Below, piece by piece: positions 62,732 to 64,000 of a stretch of 64,000 nucleotides of DNA. A program made the position numbers and the translations under genes. The stretch spans positions 203,675,232-203,739,231 of the forward strand of contig CM076990.1 of the NCBI GenBank assembly GCA_039090855.1. Direction: 5' to 3'. Source of the DNA: Macrothele yani. Taxonomy: Eukaryota; Arthropoda; Arachnida; Araneae; Macrothelidae. Numbering within the stretch: the first letter of the stretch is position 1; every line of letters starts with the position of its first letter. Under the pieces are notes generated by a model, which saw only the letters and a program-made list of their open reading frames with translations, was not told where the DNA came from and ran no database searches.

Positions 62732-62970
62732 TATAAGGCAATTATGCGTATTGACAGAGCCGTGTAACAAAAATTGAGCTTCGCCTGTCCGCAAAACACT
62801 TCGAAAACACTGGGGATCCTCAGTTCTCTTTGCCAGAGCCCATTTGAAAAATTCTTTCCGCTGTGTGGTATCCGCCGATAAGAGCTGGTGTAAAGTTTGA
62901 AGTTTGAATGGGTAGACATTTTTACACACCGTGAAGGATACGATTTTCCGATGTTCTCGGTATGTCCAAA

Positions 62971-64000
62971 CATGTTACCGGTTCATGAGCACAGTCAGTT
63001 CGACTTGGGTTTTTTTTTTTTTGAGATGTTAGTTCGTCCATTTCTGGTGACACAGCATTTGCAAACAGGACTCTCTTAACTACAGGTTTGACTAATCCCA
63101 AATTTTCTGGAATCCGAATCCGAATCCTAAGCCTAAAAGGTTCTCGAATACCTGGAATCTCCCGAATCTCGAATCTCTCGAATTCTTCACACAAGAATTA
63201 TTATAAGAAACAAAGCGAAAGAAAAGATTTCTACTTAAAATTAAAAGTTTTTAATTGAAACGAAATTTGAAGTCTGTGTTTAATGAAGAACAAATTAAAG
63301 ATCACAGTTTTCAAAAAATATACTATACCCCTACTTATTAAGAAGATACAAATGAAATTTTTAATTTACATTAATTACATGAAGTACATAACTCTTTAGT
63401 CTTGAGGTTCATTTCCATTTCTGAACATAATTTGACAAAAAATAATATTTGAGTAACAATTCCAATTTTTGACATTTTTTTTTAATAACAAAAAGTTCCA
63501 AAACCTTTTTAAATCAAAGCAAATGTAGAGGTAGGGAGGATTATTTGAAGAGTTAATGTAGATAAATACTAAACATGCAGCACTAAATTGAGTAAATTCT
63601 TTCCAGAAAATTAAGAAAAATCAGAAACATGTTTCTTTTAAAATTTAATAAAAACACTAAACACTGAACTCTTTCAGGGCAACGTAAAAAAAAATCAGAA
63701 ACCTTTAATGGAGATTTCATGCAAAAATGCAAAATGACAAAAATTCGTCAGACTGACAAAAATTCAAACAAATATCGCTCTACAACAAGCACCAAACGCA
63801 AAGTTTTTTAGGTTAAGATGGGAACGGCGAAAAAAGCGCGAAGATTCGAGTTTTCGAACTTCGACTCTTTTTCAAGATTCGCGGGATTCGAGGATTCGAA
63901 TGTCCCATCAATACTCTTAACAATAGTCACCCGCGTCGGGGACAATACAACAAACATCCAGTTTGTCAAGTCGTCTCACCAGATATCGTTAGACGACTGG
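62971..64000. other. AT-rich end region with hAT-like terminal motif
   Basis: Mostly unassigned. 63100-63185 and 63838-63903 carry repeated ttcgaat/attcga motifs in opposite sense (gattcgcgggattcgaggat at about 63877). Such motifs occur at ends of ZBED-type hAT elements (complement: gatgggacattcgaatcctc). The interior 0.65 kb is AT-rich and non-coding. A minus-strand open run 62922-63194 is produced by the motif repeats. Confidence 0.4.

Larger units (their letters stand above)
60740..62970 (-). pseudogene. Transposase gene (DDE_3-like) interrupted by Tc1
   Basis: Minus strand, right of the Tc1 (62970-62740): KLQTLHQLLSADTTQRKEFF, then QCFRSVLRTGEAQFLLHG (first catalytic region with Asp lost) and SVNTHNCLI. 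Left of the Tc1 (61500-60990), in shifting frames: AYTEKPLHSGITASCGF, a frameshift, LLENVMPCLQEPYLLP and TLTQDGVPAHVI (second Asp), and the C-terminal TLVVENMLNIYC. The reading continues across the Tc1 once it and one TA are removed. No terminal repeat identified. Confidence 0.7.

Noticed and set aside
63110..63905. Complete hAT element at the right edge
   Set aside because: Facing ttcgaat-rich motifs suggest terminal repeats, but the arms align poorly and no coding or target duplication supports a boundary.
1..64000. Bacterial operons, ribosome binding sites, riboswitches, plasmid or phage functions
   Set aside because: Nothing in the window has such organisation; content is eukaryotic mobile DNA.
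1..64000. Endogenous virus
   Set aside because: No capsid, envelope, integrase or viral polymerase motif seen. The FP-like domain at 40.9 kb belongs to a CR1-type ORF1 and the reverse transcriptases are LINE-type.

Overview
This window looks like repeat-dense intergenic DNA of an arthropod nuclear genome. I see no bacterial gene organisation, no convincing single-copy host gene, no viral gene and no true tRNA or rRNA gene. The evidence for an arthropod is the mix of mobile elements: many Tc1 and mariner transposases, an RTE-type LINE whose two halves are both long and open, a jockey-like ORF1, a Penelope-like GIY-YIG fragment, a CR1-like ORF1, hAT remnants, and four tRNA-headed SINE families. 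An arachnid or an insect would both fit; I cannot decide between them from sequence alone.

Layout. 0-4.4 kb: a foldback element, two SINE-A copies that may form one composite insertion, a Tc1 remnant and a complete-ended Tc1 (2231-3450). 4.9-7.2 kb: a mariner nested in an older, opposite-strand mariner. 7.3-11.7 kb: SINE-B copies and an internally deleted mariner. 11.7-13.7 kb: a Tc1 inside a hAT remnant. 14.1-15.4 kb: an element built of 146-bp repeats. 16-20 kb: a repeat paralogous to the left edge, a short inverted-repeat element, mariner and Tc1 debris. 19.5-23.8 kb: two complete-ended Tc1s side by side, an element with 290-bp terminal inverted repeats, and another Tc1 piece. 24-30.3 kb: foldbacks, a degenerate ~150-bp tandem array, SINEs, Tc1 debris. 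30.9-34.4 kb: a transposase fragment that merges into a satellite array, split by a 2.1-kb insertion that itself carries a foldback element. 35-36 kb: a Helitron-like stretch. 36.2-41.6 kb: inverted arms related to a Penelope 3' region enclosing the RTE LINE and CR1-like and Penelope coding fragments. 42-45 kb: tandem repeats and a SINE-D. 45.2-47.6 kb: a transposon nested in a Tc1. 49-51 kb: a foldback and a Tc1. 51.9-54.4 kb: a jockey-like element that keeps ORF1 but has lost the reverse transcriptase. 54.5-56.0 kb: a Tc1 whose transposase is split by a 27-bp minisatellite. 56.4-58.6 kb: SINEs and an RTE fragment. 59.1-62.9 kb: a transposon with long inverted repeats, then a Tc1 nested in another transposase gene.

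How the parts relate. The dominant theme is insertion into insertion. At least five clean nestings can be read because the interrupted coding sequence resumes on the far side. The second theme is that tandem repeats arise inside mobile elements: a 27-bp array grown from codons around the first catalytic Asp of a Tc1 transposase, a ~100-200-bp satellite carrying transposase codons leading to the second catalytic Asp, and 146-bp arrays inside short-terminal-repeat elements. No element is plainly autonomous. The RTE LINE is the closest, with one apparent frameshift between its endonuclease and reverse-transcriptase halves.
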